In this document: positions 55,495 to 64,000 of the stretch, piece by piece
Numbering within the stretch: position 1 is the first letter of the stretch
Layout: each line of letters begins with the position of its first letter
Assembly (NCBI GenBank): GCA_910575625.1
Contig: CAJTFD010000010.1
Span: 62,001-126,000 of the forward strand
Direction of reading: 5' to 3'
From: Clostridia bacterium
Lineage (GTDB): Bacteria > Bacillota > Clostridia > Lachnospirales > Lachnospiraceae
Length of the DNA stretch: 64,000 nucleotides
The notes under the pieces: model-generated
Seen by the model: the letters and a program-made list of their open reading frames with translations, nothing else
Told to the model about the DNA's origin: nothing
The model's database searches: none
Made by a program: the position numbers and the translations under genes

Positions 55495-56151
55495 TTACGA
55501 AAAATATCTTTCACAGAGGTCTTTTAACCTGGCTGTGGATGTCCGGATGTCTTTCTGGGCAAAAATGGCGGAGACGACAGCGATACCGGCGATGCCGCTC
55601 TTGCCCAATGCAGGGGCGTTTTCAGCGGTGATGCCGCCGATGGCTACCACCGGGATGGAGACGGCCTGGCAGATGTTTTTTAATTCGGCTCCGGATACAT
55701 CGTCGGCATCTGTCTTTGTCGAGGTGGAGAAGACGGCCCCCACGCCCAGGTAGTCTGCGCCTTGTTCCTGTGCTTTTAGGGCCTGTTCCACCGTCTGTAC
55801 AGAAACGCCCAGGATCTTATCCGGACCGATGAGTCGGCGCACTTCCACGGCCGTCATATCATCTTGCCCCACGTGGATGCCGTCTGCGTCTGCATCCAGG
55901 GCGATCTGTACCTGGTCGTTGATGATCAGGGGGATCTGGTATTGGGCGGAGAGTTTTTTTAGATCAAGGGCTTCTTTTAGGAAAGCTGCGGCATCCAGTG
56001 TCTTTTCCCGGAGCTGGAGGCAGGTCGCGCCGCCTTTTAGGGCCTGCTCGGCGCATTCATAGAGGGTGCGGCCGTCCAGCCAGGTGCGGTCGGTGACTGC
56101 GTAGAGCAGCAGTTTTTTGGCCAGATCATCAGGATTTTTTGTAAAAGGCAA
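55495..56151 (-). CDS. thiE: thiamine phosphate synthase
   Basis: ThiE joins the pyrimidine diphosphate and the thiazole phosphate to give thiamin phosphate. The 218-aa TIM-barrel protein has LLYAVTDRTWLDGRTL, CLQLREKTLDAAAF, the metal-binding HVGQDDM and LGVSVQTVEQALKAQ, plus VVAIGGITAENAPAL. It overlaps the end of thiM by 23 bases and precedes thiD by 22. Confidence 0.93.
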   Translation of the reverse strand: MPFTKNPDDLAKKLLLYAVTDRTWLDGRTLYECAEQALKGGATCLQLREKTLDAAAFLKEALDLKKLSAQYQIPLIINDQVQIALDADADGIHVGQDDMTAVEVRRLIGPDKILGVSVQTVEQALKAQEQGADYLGVGAVFSTSTKTDADDVSGAELKNICQAVSIPVVAIGGITAENAPALGKSGIAGIAVVSAIFAQKDIRTSTARLKDLCERYFS

Positions 56152-56962
56152 TTTTTCCTCCTTCTGCCAGGGTGTTATCGTCCATCTGGCTCATGGCGTC
56201 GATCAGGTATGTACGGAAAGAGCCGGTGCCAGCGTGGGCCTGCAGGGTCTTTTCGTGGGCGCGTTCGCCGCACAGTCCCATGGCGGAGACAGCCGCAGCT
56301 GCGGCTTCTGTGTGTCTATCCGGGTTTGCCGCGCAGTAGGCGGCGATGACAGCGGTCAGCATACAGCCGGTCCCTGTGATCTGGGACATCATGGGATGGC
56401 CGTTTCGGATGACGTAGGTCCCGGTGGGGCCTGCGACCAGGTCGATCGCGCCGGTGATGACGATCACGGCCTGGGAGGACGCCTGGAAGTCCTGGATAAA
56501 GGCGATGGCGCCATCCAGGTTTTCTTCTGTGACCGCGTCTGCGAGAGAGGCATCCACGCCCCGGGTCGTCTGTGCGCTCCCGGCCAGCGCCCGGATCTCG
56601 GACATGTTGCCGCGGATCACCTGGAAACAGGATGTCTCCAGCAGTTTTTTTGCGGTGTCTGTGCGCAGTCTGGAGGCTCCGGCCCCCACAGGATCCAGGA
56701 CGGTCACATGGTCCAGGGTGTGGGCGCGCTGTGCGGCTTTTTCCATGGACTGGATCGTACGGGCATTCAATGTGCCGATATTTACATCCAGGCCGGCGCA
56801 GATCGCGGTGATCTCCTCGACTTCTTCGATGGCATCGGCCATGATGGGGGAGCCGCCGCAGGCCAGCAGGATGTTGGCCACGTCGCCTACGGTCACGTAG
56901 TTGGTGATGCAGTGGATCAGGGGCTGCTGCTGCCTTACGTTGGCAATGATCTTTTCAAACAT
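56129..56962 (-). CDS. thiM: hydroxyethylthiazole kinase
   Basis: ThiM phosphorylates salvaged hydroxyethylthiazole. The 277-aa ribokinase-fold protein has PLIHCITNYVTVGDVANILLACGGSPIM at the start, VLDPVGAGASRLR, and the catalytic Asp/Cys region QITGTGCMLTAVIAAYC. It heads the operon. No TPP riboswitch (ACTGAGA-type core) is visible in the minus-strand leader. With no thiC or thiG nearby this is a salvage operon. Confidence 0.93.
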   Translation of the reverse strand: MFEKIIANVRQQQPLIHCITNYVTVGDVANILLACGGSPIMADAIEEVEEITAICAGLDVNIGTLNARTIQSMEKAAQRAHTLDHVTVLDPVGAGASRLRTDTAKKLLETSCFQVIRGNMSEIRALAGSAQTTRGVDASLADAVTEENLDGAIAFIQDFQASSQAVIVITGAIDLVAGPTGTYVIRNGHPMMSQITGTGCMLTAVIAAYCAANPDRHTEAAAAAVSAMGLCGERAHEKTLQAHAGTGSFRTYLIDAMSQMDDNTLAEGGKIAFYKKS

Positions 56963-57079
56963 AGAGTTCTCCTTAGTCAGTTTAGTTATTTTAGATTTTT
57001 ACAATAGCATATCCGGGATGGAAAGTCAATCGGATGCCCGCGCGTGTCCCAAAACCCGGTGAAAAATTTCTGAAAACAA

Positions 57080-57108
57080 TTGAAGTGGCAATCTTCCTTG
57101 TGTATAAT
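57080..57108 (+). promoter_or_regulatory. promoter of the structured RNA
   Basis: TTGAAG (57080-57085) and a perfect TATAAT (57103-57108) with a 17-base spacer, directly before the folded region. Confidence 0.7.
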
Positions 57109-57114
57109 AGGAAA

Positions 57115-57330
57115 ATAGCCATGTTACTATGAAAGTACCGGCCAGCGGCAGGATGATGGGCAAGATTATCTGCACATCCATACTGACATTTGACGGGCGG
57201 ACCTGAATGGATGAGTAGGGCGATAGCCCGGATCATGAATGCAGGTGGCGGCTGTGGGAGTGCTGAATGCACGGAGCAGCTGACTTTCATGGATAGTGAT
57301 GTCTGCGCGAGCAGACATGTCAGTTTAGGA
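57115..57330 (+). ncRNA. structured non-coding RNA, possibly raiA-motif-like
   Basis: The 215 bases after a strong promoter contain a long closing stem (CTATGAAAGT at 57127-57136 with ACTTTCATGG at 57283-57292). They enclose several local helices: CATCCAT/ATGGATG (57175-57181 with 57207-57213), GGGC-GATA-GCCC (57218-57229) and GTGC-TGAAT-GCAC (57260-57272). A final ATGTCTGC-GCGA-GCAGACAT hairpin with a GNRA loop ends it (57299-57318). No open reading frame with a site is present. The size and architecture fit the raiA motif of Clostridia, but I cannot confirm the family by eye. The methyltransferase gene begins about 40 bases later. Confidence 0.6.
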
Positions 57331-57356
57331 ACCGTAGGAAAATGGAGTAGATGAAG

Positions 57357-58307
57357 ATGGAGCGAAAAGAAGCGGGAACGATAGAAAAGATCGGGGGCGT
57401 GACCCTGGACTATACCTGGTATCCGGGGGAGGATCTGTACAGCGACGGAGATGTGGAGGAGGAACTGCTCCAGATCGCCCGGGACTATACGGAGGGAGGA
57501 TATGACCAGGTGGTCGCCCAGAGGAAGAGCTGGCCGGTGCTGTATCATTTTTCAAGAGTCCGCCAGAATATCATCAGCTGGCTGCCGGTCACGAAGGAAC
57601 ATGAAGTTCTGGAGATCGGATCCGGGTGCGGCGCGCTGACGGGCATGCTGGCGCAGATGGCGGGTCATGTCACCTGCGTGGAGCTGTCCAGGCGGCGCAG
57701 CCAGATCAATGGATACAGGAACCGGCTGCGGGAGAATATAGAGATCCTGGTGGGAAATTATCAGGATATCGAGAAGGAGCTGGGGAGATTCAATCTGATC
57801 ACGCTGATCGGGGTGTTTGAGTATGCGAAAGGGTATATCGGCGGGGAGGATCCCTATGTGGAGATGCTCCGCCAGGCCGTCGGCCATCTCAAGCCCGGCG
57901 GGCAGATCGTGCTGGCGATCGAGAACCGGATCGGACTCAAGTACTGGGCAGGTTTTACGGAGGACCATGTGGGGGAATACTATGAGGGCTTGGAAGGGTA
58001 TCCGGATACGGACGGTGTGCGGACGTTTTCAAAACCGGCCTTGTGTGAGGTCATCCGGCAGGCGGGGGATCTTAAAGCGGATTTTTATTATCCGTTCCCT
58101 GATTATAAATTGCCCCGGGTGATCTACTCGGATGCCTATCTGCCGAAACCGGGTGAACTCGGGGAAGATTTCCCGAACTACGACAGGGAGCGGATCTTGG
58201 CGTTTTCGGAAGGGCGGGTGCTGGATTCGCTGATCCAGGATGGTTTATTTGACCAGTTCGCCAATTCTTTTCTGGTCATTTTGGAGAAAGAGGAGGGGCA
58301 GGGATGA
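57357..58307 (+). CDS. SAM-dependent methyltransferase of a surface-glycan cluster
   Basis: The 316-aa class I methyltransferase has motif I VLEIGSGCGALTGMLAQ, then VELSRRRSQIN and LITLIGVFEYAKGYI, with a post-domain KPGGQIVLAIENRIGLKYWAG. I chose the ATG at 57357, 9 bases after GGAG. It overlaps the next gene by 4 bases and heads a run of four genes for glycan assembly; a methyl cap on a sugar polymer or its lipid is a reasonable inference. It is downstream of the structured RNA. Confidence 0.82.
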   Translation: MERKEAGTIEKIGGVTLDYTWYPGEDLYSDGDVEEELLQIARDYTEGGYDQVVAQRKSWPVLYHFSRVRQNIISWLPVTKEHEVLEIGSGCGALTGMLAQMAGHVTCVELSRRRSQINGYRNRLRENIEILVGNYQDIEKELGRFNLITLIGVFEYAKGYIGGEDPYVEMLRQAVGHLKPGGQIVLAIENRIGLKYWAGFTEDHVGEYYEGLEGYPDTDGVRTFSKPALCEVIRQAGDLKADFYYPFPDYKLPRVIYSDAYLPKPGELGEDFPNYDRERILAFSEGRVLDSLIQDGLFDQFANSFLVILEKEEGQG

Positions 58308-59593
58308 GGAAGACCATATTTACAAAATATTCCAATGACCGTGCGGACTGCTTTTCCATACGCACGGATATCCTGGAGGATGAGACGGGCGCGCGCGTTG
58401 TACAGAAGATCCCGATGCACCCGGAGGCAAAAAGGCACCTGGGAAATCTGAGCCGCTGGAAGGAGAGCCTGGATAAGGTGTACAGCGGCTGCGGCTATGT
58501 GATGGACCGGGGTCGCAGCCTGGAGAACGGCGGGGTAGAGCTGGAATATATCCAGGGGGAGACCCTTGAGGAAAAATTGGACGGCATGCTGAAGGCCGGG
58601 CAGACGGAGGCCGTGGCAAAAGAGCTGGGGCAGTTTGTGGAGACGGTATGCAGGCCCGCCAAGGGACAGGCTTTCGTCATGACAGAGCAGTTTAGGGAGG
58701 TGTTCGGGGAGGTGGATCTGCCAAAAGGGCAGGAGAGCCTTGAGGTCACGGACATCGACCTGATCTGCGGCAATGTGGTCCTGGGCGGGCCGGGGGAGCC
58801 GATGACGGTGATCGACTACGAGTGGTGTTTTGATTTCCCCATACCGGTCACTTACCTGGCCTACCGGATCCTCCTCTATTACATCTATACCAAGAGCGCA
58901 CGGACTGTCCTGGAGAAATATGACCTTTTTTCACGGGCGGGGATCAGTCAAGAGCAGATCACAGCCTATGAGAAAATGGAACGTTCTTTCCAGCAGTACA
59001 TCAACCGCGCCCATGTGCCCCTGCATGAGGTGTTCGGGGGCTATGCCGCCGGGAAGCTGCCCCTGGAGGAGATGATCGTGCGGGAGCGTTATCATCTCAG
59101 CAATACGGCCCTGCAGGTGTTCTACGACAGGGGTGCGGGATATGTACCGGGAGATTCCGATCAGATCTTCATGGAGGACGGGCATATCACGGCAGAGATC
59201 CCGATCCCCGGGGATGTGCGGGGGATACGTTTGGATCCGGGGATGGAGCCGGGGATCTGTCATCTGGAGGAGCTGTGTCTGATCTGTGGGGACGGGCGGA
59301 AGATCGAGGCCGCGTTTATGGCAAATGGGGATCGTGTGAAGACGGATACGATCTATTTTTCAACGGAGGATCCCCAGATCATCATCCAGGAGGTGGGGGA
59401 GGATGCCGTCAAGCTGGCGGTCTCCCTGCAGATATACCAGGCGGACGCCCATGTGATGGAGCAGCTCTCCCAAAAGACGCGGCAGTTTGCGGCAGTCCGG
59501 GAAAAATACCGCAGGCAGCTTGGCGCTATGGAAAATACGAAGGTCTGGAAAGCGTACCGCGCATACCGCAGACTGATTGAAAGGAAAAAATAA
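58304..59593 (+). CDS. kinase-fold (APH/Kdo-kinase-like) protein of a glycan cluster
   Basis: The 429-aa protein has a kinase-like catalytic loop VTDIDLICGNVVL near residue 152, followed by MTVIDYEWCFDFPIP, the metal-binding acidic motif, and EYIQGETLEEKL upstream. The C-terminus carries a beta-rich domain and a basic helix ENTKVWKAYRAYRRLIERKK that resembles helices attached to glycosyltransferases. By context it may phosphorylate a sugar or glycan. No exact family is recognised; confidence in the fold is moderate. Confidence 0.65.
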   Translation: MRKTIFTKYSNDRADCFSIRTDILEDETGARVVQKIPMHPEAKRHLGNLSRWKESLDKVYSGCGYVMDRGRSLENGGVELEYIQGETLEEKLDGMLKAGQTEAVAKELGQFVETVCRPAKGQAFVMTEQFREVFGEVDLPKGQESLEVTDIDLICGNVVLGGPGEPMTVIDYEWCFDFPIPVTYLAYRILLYYIYTKSARTVLEKYDLFSRAGISQEQITAYEKMERSFQQYINRAHVPLHEVFGGYAAGKLPLEEMIVRERYHLSNTALQVFYDRGAGYVPGDSDQIFMEDGHITAEIPIPGDVRGIRLDPGMEPGICHLEELCLICGDGRKIEAAFMANGDRVKTDTIYFSTEDPQIIIQEVGEDAVKLAVSLQIYQADAHVMEQLSQKTRQFAAVREKYRRQLGAMENTKVWKAYRAYRRLIERKK

Positions 59594-59595
59594 CG

Positions 59596-62106
59596 ATGGA
59601 TAAAAGATATTTGGTCGTGGATCTGGAAGAGTACCGGGAGGGGGAGGGCATCGACCTGGTCCTGGAGGGATGGCGGGCGTCCCTAAAGCCGGGGCCGGTG
59701 GAAGTCCGGGTGCTGGCGGACGGGGAGCCGGTGCCTTTTAGCGAAGTGCGCAGGCCCCGGGAGGATGTGATCGAGAACGTCCCGGAGCTTTCCGGCATCT
59801 CCCCCCAGGTGGGTTTTACCCTGACGATCCCTTCGGTGGACGGACTGTGGGGGCGGTATGGGACGATCTTAGTCCAGGCTGTCCAGGGGGATGAGGAGAT
59901 GCCCCTGTGGGAGAGGCCCGCGGCCCAGATCAAAGAACGGTATGAGAAGCAGACGCTGGAATATAAGCTGGATGTGGCCAGGCCCCAGGAGGGACGGATC
60001 CTCCTGCAGGGATGGGTGCTGGATAAATTCAAAGAAGAGCGGATCTCGGTGGTGGATGAGAAGAAGAACCCGATCCCTTTCGAGATCGAACGGGTGGTCC
60101 GCGCGGACGTAAATAAAGCCAGGGGCCTGGACATGGAGGACGCCCATGGCTTCGACATCTCCCTGACCGCGTCCCAGGTCCCGGGAAATTGGGTGGTGCT
60201 GGTGTTTGAGAACCGGCTGACCCGGAAGAACTGCCGGGTCAATTTAAAAGAGATGTATTACCGCGCATCAAAAAGAGGCCGTCTGGCCCGTGCCCTGCGC
60301 AAAGAGCGCGCACCGAAGAACCGGGCCTATATCCGCAGGTACGGCATGGCAAATTTCATCCGCCAGCTCAGCCGGGAGGTGGATCCCGACGCCGCCGGGC
60401 AGCATGGCTGGCTCAAGAAACACAGTGCCAGCCGCAGGGAACTGAGAGAACAGCGGCAGCAGTCTTTCGGATACGAGCCGCTGATCAGCATCGTGATCCC
60501 TCTGTATAATACGCCGCTGAAATACCTGAAGGCCGTGGTGGATTCCATCGAAAGACAGACTTACAGGCGGTGGGAACTGTGCCTGGCCGACGGCAGCACA
60601 GACCCCCAGGTGGGCGAGTACATCCGGAAAAATTACGGCAAAGATGTGCGGATCCGCTATCGGAGGCTGGAGGAGAACCAGGGGATCTCCGGCAACACCA
60701 ACGCGGCCGTGGATATGGTGCGGGGGGATTTTATCATGCTGTGCGACCATGACGATGTGGTGGCCCCAGATGCCTGTTTCGAGATGGTCAAGGCTTTGAA
60801 TGAGAGCGACCAGGTGGATATCGTCTACACCGACGAGGACAAGTTGAGCATGGACGGTGCCCGGCTGTACGACCCTCATTTCAAGTCGGATTTCAATCTG
60901 GATCTTCTGCGCAGCAACAACTATATCTGCCATATCTTCCTGGTGCGCAAGTCGGTGGTGGAGAAGGCCGGGAGGTTTCGCAGTGAATACGACGGCGCGC
61001 AGGACTATGATTTCATCCTGCGCTGCTGTGAGCAGGCCCGGGAGATCCGCCATGTGGCCAAGTCCCTCTATCACTGGAGGGCCCATCCGGACTCCACGGC
61101 GGGCAATCCGTCCAGCAAGATGTATGCATATAAAGCCGGACAGGAGGCGGTCCGCGCCCATTATCAGCGGCTGGGGATCGAGGCGGAGGTGTCCATGACG
61201 GAGCATTTCGGCCGCTACCGGACCACATTTCCGGTGAAAGGAAACCCGAAGGTATCGATCTTGATCCCCAACATGGACCACAAGGCAGATCTTAAACGAG
61301 CGTTGGATTCCATCTATGAAAAGTCCACCTATGACAATTTTGAGATCCTGATCTTGGAGAACAACAGCGTCCAGGCGGAGACATTTGCCTATTATCAGCA
61401 GCTTGAGCAGGAGCATAAGGACCTTAAGATAGTCAGATGGGAGAAAGAGTTCAATTATGCGGCGATTAACAACTTCGGCGCGCGCCATGCACAAGGGGAG
61501 TATCTGCTCTTTTTGAACAACGATATCCAGATCATCACGCCGGAGTGGATGGAGGAGATGCTGGGCTACTGTCAGCGGGAGGATGTGGGCGTGTGCGGTG
61601 CGAAGCTGCTCTACCCCAACAACCGCATCCAGCACGCTGGTGTGGTCATCGGCCTGGGCGGGCCGGCGGGGCATGTGCTGTGCGGGGCAAAAAACAACGT
61701 GCTCACTTATGCGGGAAGATCCAATTCGACCCAGGACTTGAGCGCGGTCACGGCCGCCTGCATGATGACGCCGAAGGATGTATTTGAGAAGGCCGGGGGC
61801 TTCGGGGAAGAGTTCCGTGTGGCCTACAACGACGTGGATTACTGCCTGAAAGTGCGCGATATGGGGCTTTTGGTGGTCTACAACGCGTTCGTGGAGGCCT
61901 ATCACTACGAATCCGCATCCCGGGGCGCGGAGGACACCCCGGAGAAGAAGAAGCGCCTGAAAAAAGAGAGCGGCCTCTTCTGTGCAAAATGGCCGGATAT
62001 CTTAAAGGACGGGGATCCCTACTACAATGTGAACCTGACCCTGGATAGCGGCGACTGCCGTCTGCGGGGGGAGGCAGAGGCCCTGCCGGAGATTGACGAT
62101 GTATGA
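59596..62106 (+). CDS. two-domain GT2 glycosyltransferase
   Basis: The 836-aa protein has an N-terminal beta-rich region (about 1-230), then a first GT2 domain near residue 294 (PLISIVIPLYNTPLKYLKA, with DxD-type CDHDDVVAPDAC) and a second GT2 domain near 551 (KVSILIPNMDHKADLKRA, FLNNDIQIITPEWMEE, CMMTPKDVFEKAGGFGEEF). Such double-GT2 proteins polymerise rhamnan or related cell-wall glycans in Firmicutes. It starts two bases after the kinase-like gene and is paralogous to the next gene. Confidence 0.87.
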   Translation: MDKRYLVVDLEEYREGEGIDLVLEGWRASLKPGPVEVRVLADGEPVPFSEVRRPREDVIENVPELSGISPQVGFTLTIPSVDGLWGRYGTILVQAVQGDEEMPLWERPAAQIKERYEKQTLEYKLDVARPQEGRILLQGWVLDKFKEERISVVDEKKNPIPFEIERVVRADVNKARGLDMEDAHGFDISLTASQVPGNWVVLVFENRLTRKNCRVNLKEMYYRASKRGRLARALRKERAPKNRAYIRRYGMANFIRQLSREVDPDAAGQHGWLKKHSASRRELREQRQQSFGYEPLISIVIPLYNTPLKYLKAVVDSIERQTYRRWELCLADGSTDPQVGEYIRKNYGKDVRIRYRRLEENQGISGNTNAAVDMVRGDFIMLCDHDDVVAPDACFEMVKALNESDQVDIVYTDEDKLSMDGARLYDPHFKSDFNLDLLRSNNYICHIFLVRKSVVEKAGRFRSEYDGAQDYDFILRCCEQAREIRHVAKSLYHWRAHPDSTAGNPSSKMYAYKAGQEAVRAHYQRLGIEAEVSMTEHFGRYRTTFPVKGNPKVSILIPNMDHKADLKRALDSIYEKSTYDNFEILILENNSVQAETFAYYQQLEQEHKDLKIVRWEKEFNYAAINNFGARHAQGEYLLFLNNDIQIITPEWMEEMLGYCQREDVGVCGAKLLYPNNRIQHAGVVIGLGGPAGHVLCGAKNNVLTYAGRSNSTQDLSAVTAACMMTPKDVFEKAGGFGEEFRVAYNDVDYCLKVRDMGLLVVYNAFVEAYHYESASRGAEDTPEKKKRLKKESGLFCAKWPDILKDGDPYYNVNLTLDSGDCRLRGEAEALPEIDDV

Positions 62107-62201
62107 CGATCGACCGAGTGTTTGCAAAATTTCCCTTCCGTATACAGGGATAAACGTTTGGCGGTCGCCTATGTATAACAATAAGAGAAAGGAAGCGCGG
62201 T

Positions 62202-64000
62202 ATGTCAGGAGAGTTCTTTGAGGTAAAAAGGGAACGGTTTGACCTGTTAAAGCCAGACCGGTATCTGCTCCAGGGGAGCTGGCCCAAGGAGCACGAGCCG
62301 CTGGCCCTCCTGGATGAAGAGGAGTTGGAGGCCAAGCTGGAGCCGTGGGAGCACACCAGTGCGCTGGAGCGTTTTAAAGACCTGGATCTGATCAAGGGAG
62401 AGAATGTGACCTTGAAAGTGACGATCCCCCCGGATATAAAAGCCCATAAAAAACTGCAGATCTACGCAGTGCAGGGCCAGAAGCGCATCCGCTGGTTCAC
62501 GATCCGGGCGGCGGAGCTGGCGGCGCGGATGGGAAGGCCCCAGTATTACATGGAAGAGGAGATCGTGGGCCCGAAGAGATCCTGTCAGCTTAGGGGCTGG
62601 GCGGTGGATGCCACGCCTGTGTCGGTGCGTGTCTTCGACCAGGATAAAAAGCAGATCCCCTGCAATATCCAGAAGACGGCCCGGGTGGACGTGGAGGAGA
62701 TGTTCAAGGAACATCCGGTCAGAGGGAAATGCGGTTTTTTCATAGAATTAGACAATCTAAAAGGAGACTGGATCTATCTGGTGTTCCAGTCCAGGCGGGG
62801 CAAGGCGGTCCACAGGGTCAGCTTAAACCGCCGGGTGATCCTGCAGAAAAAGATCAATAAATATAGGAAGAAAGCGGTACGTTATTATCAGGCCCACGGA
62901 TTGGGCGCGCTCTTTGCCAAAGGGGCGGGCAAGATCTCGAACATATCGAAGCGCCCGATCATATACCAGAAATGGATCCAGAAGCACCTGCCAAGCCCCG
63001 GGGAACTGGAAAAGCAGAAAAAGACTTCTTTCGGGTATGAGCCGCTGATCAGCGTTGTGGTCCCGCTGTACTGCACGCCGCCGGAGTATCTGGAGAAGAT
63101 GATCCAGTCGGTCCAGGCCCAGACCTACGGGAACTGGGAACTGTGCCTCTCCGACGGCAGCGGCGCGGATTCCCCGATCCGGGATATCTTAAAACAGTGG
63201 GAGAAGAGGGAGCCGCGGATCCATGTGCTCTATCATGAGGAAAAATTGAACATCGCAAAGAACACCAACGCGGCCATCCAGGCGGCGCAGGGAGAGTTCG
63301 TGGCGTTCATGGACCACGACGATGAGATCACGCCCAACGCTCTCTTTGAATGCGTGAAAGCGCTCAACAAGGACAGACAGATCCAGATGCTTTACTCGGA
63401 CGAAGACAAGATGTCCATGGACGGCCATAAATTCTTCCAGCCCCATATGAAGCCGGATTTCAACCAGGATCTTTTATGCACGGTCAATTACATCTGCCAC
63501 CTGTTCGTGGTGCGCCGAAAGGTCCTGGACCAGGTGGGGATGCTGCGTCCGGAATATGACGGGGCCCAGGATCACGACCTGATCTTGCGCTGTACAGAGG
63601 CCGTGGAGGAGCCGCATCGCATGGAGCGGATCTGCCATATCCCCAAGGTCCTCTATCACTGGAGGAGCCATGAGGATTCCACGTCTGAAAACCCAAAGAG
63701 CAAGCTTTACGCTTTCGATGCCGGGCAGAGGGCCGTGCAGGCCCATTACGACAGGATCGGGATCAAGGCTGAAGTGTATAAGGGAGAATACCTGGGGCTG
63801 TACCGGACCCGTTTCATACGTGACCACGACCCGCTGGTGTCGGTGATCATCCCCAATAAGGACCACACGGAGGATCTGAAACGCTGTCTGGATTCCCTGG
63901 AGGAGAGATCTTCCTATAAAAATCTGGAATACATCATCATCGAGAATAACAGTGAGAAGAAAGAGACCTTCGACTATTATAAAGAGTTGGAAGCATCCTG
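62202..64000 (+). CDS. two-domain GT2 glycosyltransferase, partial at the right edge
   Basis: An ATG at 62202 with AGAAAGGAAG upstream opens a frame that stays open to the window end (599 codons). It repeats the architecture of the previous gene: a beta-rich N-terminal region with WAVDATPVSVRVFD and RVDVEEMFKE, a first GT2 domain near residue 280 (PLISVVVPLYCTPPEYLEKM, MDHDDEITPNAL) and a second GT2 domain starting near 543 (PLVSVIIPNKDHTEDLKRC). The two genes probably arose by tandem duplication and act on the same polymer. Confidence 0.85.
   Translation, partial: MSGEFFEVKRERFDLLKPDRYLLQGSWPKEHEPLALLDEEELEAKLEPWEHTSALERFKDLDLIKGENVTLKVTIPPDIKAHKKLQIYAVQGQKRIRWFTIRAAELAARMGRPQYYMEEEIVGPKRSCQLRGWAVDATPVSVRVFDQDKKQIPCNIQKTARVDVEEMFKEHPVRGKCGFFIELDNLKGDWIYLVFQSRRGKAVHRVSLNRRVILQKKINKYRKKAVRYYQAHGLGALFAKGAGKISNISKRPIIYQKWIQKHLPSPGELEKQKKTSFGYEPLISVVVPLYCTPPEYLEKMIQSVQAQTYGNWELCLSDGSGADSPIRDILKQWEKREPRIHVLYHEEKLNIAKNTNAAIQAAQGEFVAFMDHDDEITPNALFECVKALNKDRQIQMLYSDEDKMSMDGHKFFQPHMKPDFNQDLLCTVNYICHLFVVRRKVLDQVGMLRPEYDGAQDHDLILRCTEAVEEPHRMERICHIPKVLYHWRSHEDSTSENPKSKLYAFDAGQRAVQAHYDRIGIKAEVYKGEYLGLYRTRFIRDHDPLVSVIIPNKDHTEDLKRCLDSLEERSSYKNLEYIIIENNSEKKETFDYYKELEAS

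Noticed and set aside
56963-57079. TPP riboswitch upstream of thiM
   Set aside because: No CTGAGA core or matching second conserved block is present on the minus strand before thiM.
60268-61905. 545-codon open frame on the minus strand
   Set aside because: It mirrors the GT2 glycosyltransferase gene, has a composition typical of antisense shadows and has no ribosome binding site.

Overview
The window is chromosomal DNA of a Gram-positive anaerobic Clostridia bacterium, most likely a Lachnospiraceae member (genus not resolved). Reasons: moderate GC content with AT-rich islands, strong AGGAGG-type ribosome binding sites, a GGGtGRT protein with its NifU-like partner, a giant 2-hydroxyacyl-CoA dehydratase activase fusion, a Tn4451-like (TnpX/TnpV/TnpW) mobilizable element, and a methyltransferase/kinase-like/double-GT2 cell-surface glycan cluster. 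No tRNA, rRNA or CRISPR array was seen.

Layout. 1-3.0 kb: Fe-S-scaffold-like protein and GGGtGRT protein, convergent with rpoN. 3.2-5.6 kb: IS5-family remnant, then a MarR-MATE drug-efflux operon with a clear operator. 5.7-9.7 kb: divergent LysR regulator and a flavodoxin-like/acetyltransferase fusion with a large inverted duplication between them, a decayed cyclophilin-like gene, and a divergent PPOX/HxlR pair. 10.6-14.0 kb: cobT-cobU-cobS-cobU-like-cobC, the nucleotide-loop end of cobalamin synthesis. 14.1-18.5 kb: a 55-aa protein, an ArsC/Spx-like protein, PepD dipeptidase, a DUF819 membrane protein and a flavodoxin. 18.7-21.2 kb: chemoreceptor translationally coupled to an FMN-binding lipoprotein. 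21.8-25.7 kb: two complete two-component systems in one overlapping run. 25.8-28.7 kb: convergent CprABC/lantibiotic-immunity-like ABC transporter whose promoter carries four 11-bp tandem repeats. 29-31.4 kb: ROK regulator and polyol-type dehydrogenase with a palindromic operator. 31.5-35.3 kb: hisH-hisF, ung and a MurJ/SpoVB-type flippase. 35.5-38.6 kb: polar amino-acid ABC transporter and a cytidylate-kinase-like protein. 38.7-40.6 kb: AT-rich DUF262 plus HEPN ribonuclease pair, a candidate defence cassette. 40.6-44.8 kb: 1415-aa dehydratase-activase fusion.

45.2-54.6 kb: a mobilizable Tn4451-like element bounded by imperfect inverted repeats. It carries a TnpX serine recombinase, TnpW, a MOBP-type relaxase, MobC, an oriT-like hairpin cluster, a DUF1016/YhcG nuclease, a HEPN-motif protein, gene remnants, a frameshifted DUF6809 gene, two tandem autoregulated-looking HTH proteins with identical operators, and TnpV. 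54.7-57.0 kb: thiM-thiE-thiD thiamin salvage. 57.1-57.33 kb: a strongly structured non-coding RNA with its own consensus promoter. 57.4-64.0 kb: a methyltransferase, a kinase-fold protein and two long double-domain GT2 glycosyltransferases, the second running off the window.

The least explained items are the DUF262-HEPN cassette, the structured RNA at 57.1-57.33 kb, the inverted duplication at 6.67-6.99 kb, the YhcG/HEPN cargo of the mobile element, and the link between the tandem two-component systems and the 11-bp repeat promoter. All family calls were made by eye from the protein sequence.
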